From: Myxococcus dinghuensis
GTDB lineage: Bacteria; Myxococcota; Myxococcia; Myxococcales; Myxococcaceae
Assembly (NCBI RefSeq): GCF_024198235.1
Contig: NZ_JAKCFB010000064.1
Coordinates: forward strand, 1-36,640
DNA: 36,640 nt
Direction: 5' to 3'
Numbering within the stretch: position 1 is the stretch's first letter; every line of letters begins with the position of its first letter. The notes under the pieces are model-generated. The model searched no databases. It had not been told where the DNA came from and saw only the letters and a list, made by a program, of their open reading frames with translations. Positions 35,895 to 36,640 of this stretch are shown one piece after another. Made by a program: the position numbers and the translations under genes.

Positions 35895-36640
35895 ATGCGC
35901 CTGGGTGAACTGCTCCTGAAGGAAGGTCTCGTCACGGCCGACGGGCTCGAGGAGGCACTCGAGGCGCAGGTGGTGCACGGCGGTCGGCTGGGGACGAACC
36001 TCGTGGAGCTGGGGCTCCTGGCCGAGGTGGACCTGGCGAAGTCGTTGGGCAAGCTGCACAACAGCGCGTTCGCCAGCGGGGAGATGGTGCCGGACCCCAA
36101 GGCCGTGGAGCTGGTGCCCCCCAACCAGGCAGACGACAAGGAGCTCCTGCCCATGCGGGTGGATGCCACGCGGCTGAGCGTCGCGGTGGTGAACCCGCAT
36201 GACTTCGCGACGCTGGACGCCATCGCCTTCAAGACGGGCAAGCGCATCGTGCCGGTGGTCATCCCCGAGTTCCGGATGAACCAACTGCTGCGCCGCTACA
36301 GCAAGGCGTTCCGACCGCTGCGCGCCATCGACATGAACGCGGTGCGTCCGCGCCCGGCCCCGGGGGCCCAGGCGGAGCTGGCAAAGGCCGCCGAGCGTCC
36401 GCCAGACCTGATGAGCGAGGAGGAGTTCCAGTCCGTCTACGCGCAGGCGCTGCGTGGCGGCGCGGACTCCGAGGACGTGGTGCTGGGCGAGGAGGAGATC
36501 ATCACCGGCGTGGAGGTGGTGGAGCTCGTCCCCGAGCCGCTGCCCGTCGCGCCGCCGCCTCCCCCCGCCATGGCGCGGCCCCCGGTGGCGCCGCCCCCCG
36601 TCGCCCAGCCGCGCCCCGTGGCGCCGCCCCCCGCGCCGCC
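35895..36640 (+). CDS. MshEN-domain protein (GspE/PilB N-terminal type), 3' truncated
   Basis: The frame is open from ATG 35895 to the window end (248 codons). It begins with tandem MshEN motifs: residues 2-25 (RLGELLLKEGLV through EEALEAQ) match the 24-residue cyclic-di-GMP-binding pattern RLGxxLLxxGLVxxxxLxxxLxxQ exactly. After a five-residue spacer (VVHGG), residues 31-54 (RLGTNLVELGLL...) match again except for Leu in place of the final Gln. The domain continues to about 145, followed by an acidic linker and, from about residue 215, a Pro/Ala-rich stretch at the cut. MshEN domains regulate type II secretion and type IV pilus ATPases; whether an ATPase domain follows cannot be seen. Myxobacteria also carry short GspE-N proteins with Pro-rich linkers. 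Confidence 0.85.
   Translation, partial: MRLGELLLKEGLVTADGLEEALEAQVVHGGRLGTNLVELGLLAEVDLAKSLGKLHNSAFASGEMVPDPKAVELVPPNQADDKELLPMRVDATRLSVAVVNPHDFATLDAIAFKTGKRIVPVVIPEFRMNQLLRRYSKAFRPLRAIDMNAVRPRPAPGAQAELAKAAERPPDLMSEEEFQSVYAQALRGGADSEDVVLGEEEIITGVEVVELVPEPLPVAPPPPPAMARPPVAPPPVAQPRPVAPPPAP

Overview
The window looks like chromosomal DNA from a myxobacterium, most likely a member of the Myxococcaceae or a close relative. The evidence is the very high GC content, two proteins ending in MYXO-CTERM sorting tails, a LexA box close to the one I recall for Myxococcus, a Lys/Ala/Pro-rich tail on valyl-tRNA synthetase, and a dense mix of hybrid kinases, TPR lipoproteins and surface proteins. No tRNA, rRNA, CRISPR array, insertion sequence or prophage gene was seen. 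Twenty-three genes are supported: the first is cut at its 5' end, the last at its 3' end, and almost every base is coding.

Left part (1-10.9 kb), mostly housekeeping: the end of a Pro-rich modular protein; valS with an unusual tail, and nadC; a WYL-type repressor divergent from an alpha/beta hydrolase, with a perfect palindrome between them; a secreted PafA/PhoK-type phosphatase; a YbgC-like thioesterase followed by glpX (fructose-1,6-bisphosphatase) and an SRPBCC protein; and a 58-residue protein behind the only gene-free stretch longer than 300 bases.

Middle (11-17.1 kb): a DraG-like protein with altered metal-site motifs, divergent from surE; an NlpD-like LysM/M23 lipoprotein; a periplasmic-domain/beta-barrel protein; a TPR lipoprotein; and lexA.

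Right part (17.3-36.6 kb), signalling and cell surface: a hybrid kinase with three receiver domains and a GGDEF-like end, translationally coupled to a membrane histidine kinase and followed by a FecR-domain protein. Next come a promoter, a cyclic-di-GMP (GEMM-I) riboswitch, and a 10-kb run of four exported-protein genes: a TolB-like propeller with a MYXO-CTERM tail, an Ig-like protein, a 1200-residue SdrD_B/beta-barrel outer-membrane protein, and a 1024-residue cadherin/DUF11-like protein with a MYXO-CTERM tail. A receiver-PATAN response regulator, a VOC protein, and a truncated protein with a near-perfect tandem MshEN cyclic-di-GMP motif close the window.

The best candidate for something new is this riboswitch-led surface operon. 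It lies between a kinase block that ends in a GGDEF-like domain and, some 2 kb past its end, a MshEN protein. I infer a cyclic-di-GMP-responsive outer-surface assembly. A second theme is start architecture: many starts here lack a Shine-Dalgarno sequence and instead have a TAnnnT-like -10 box 7-10 bases upstream, as expected for leaderless mRNAs.
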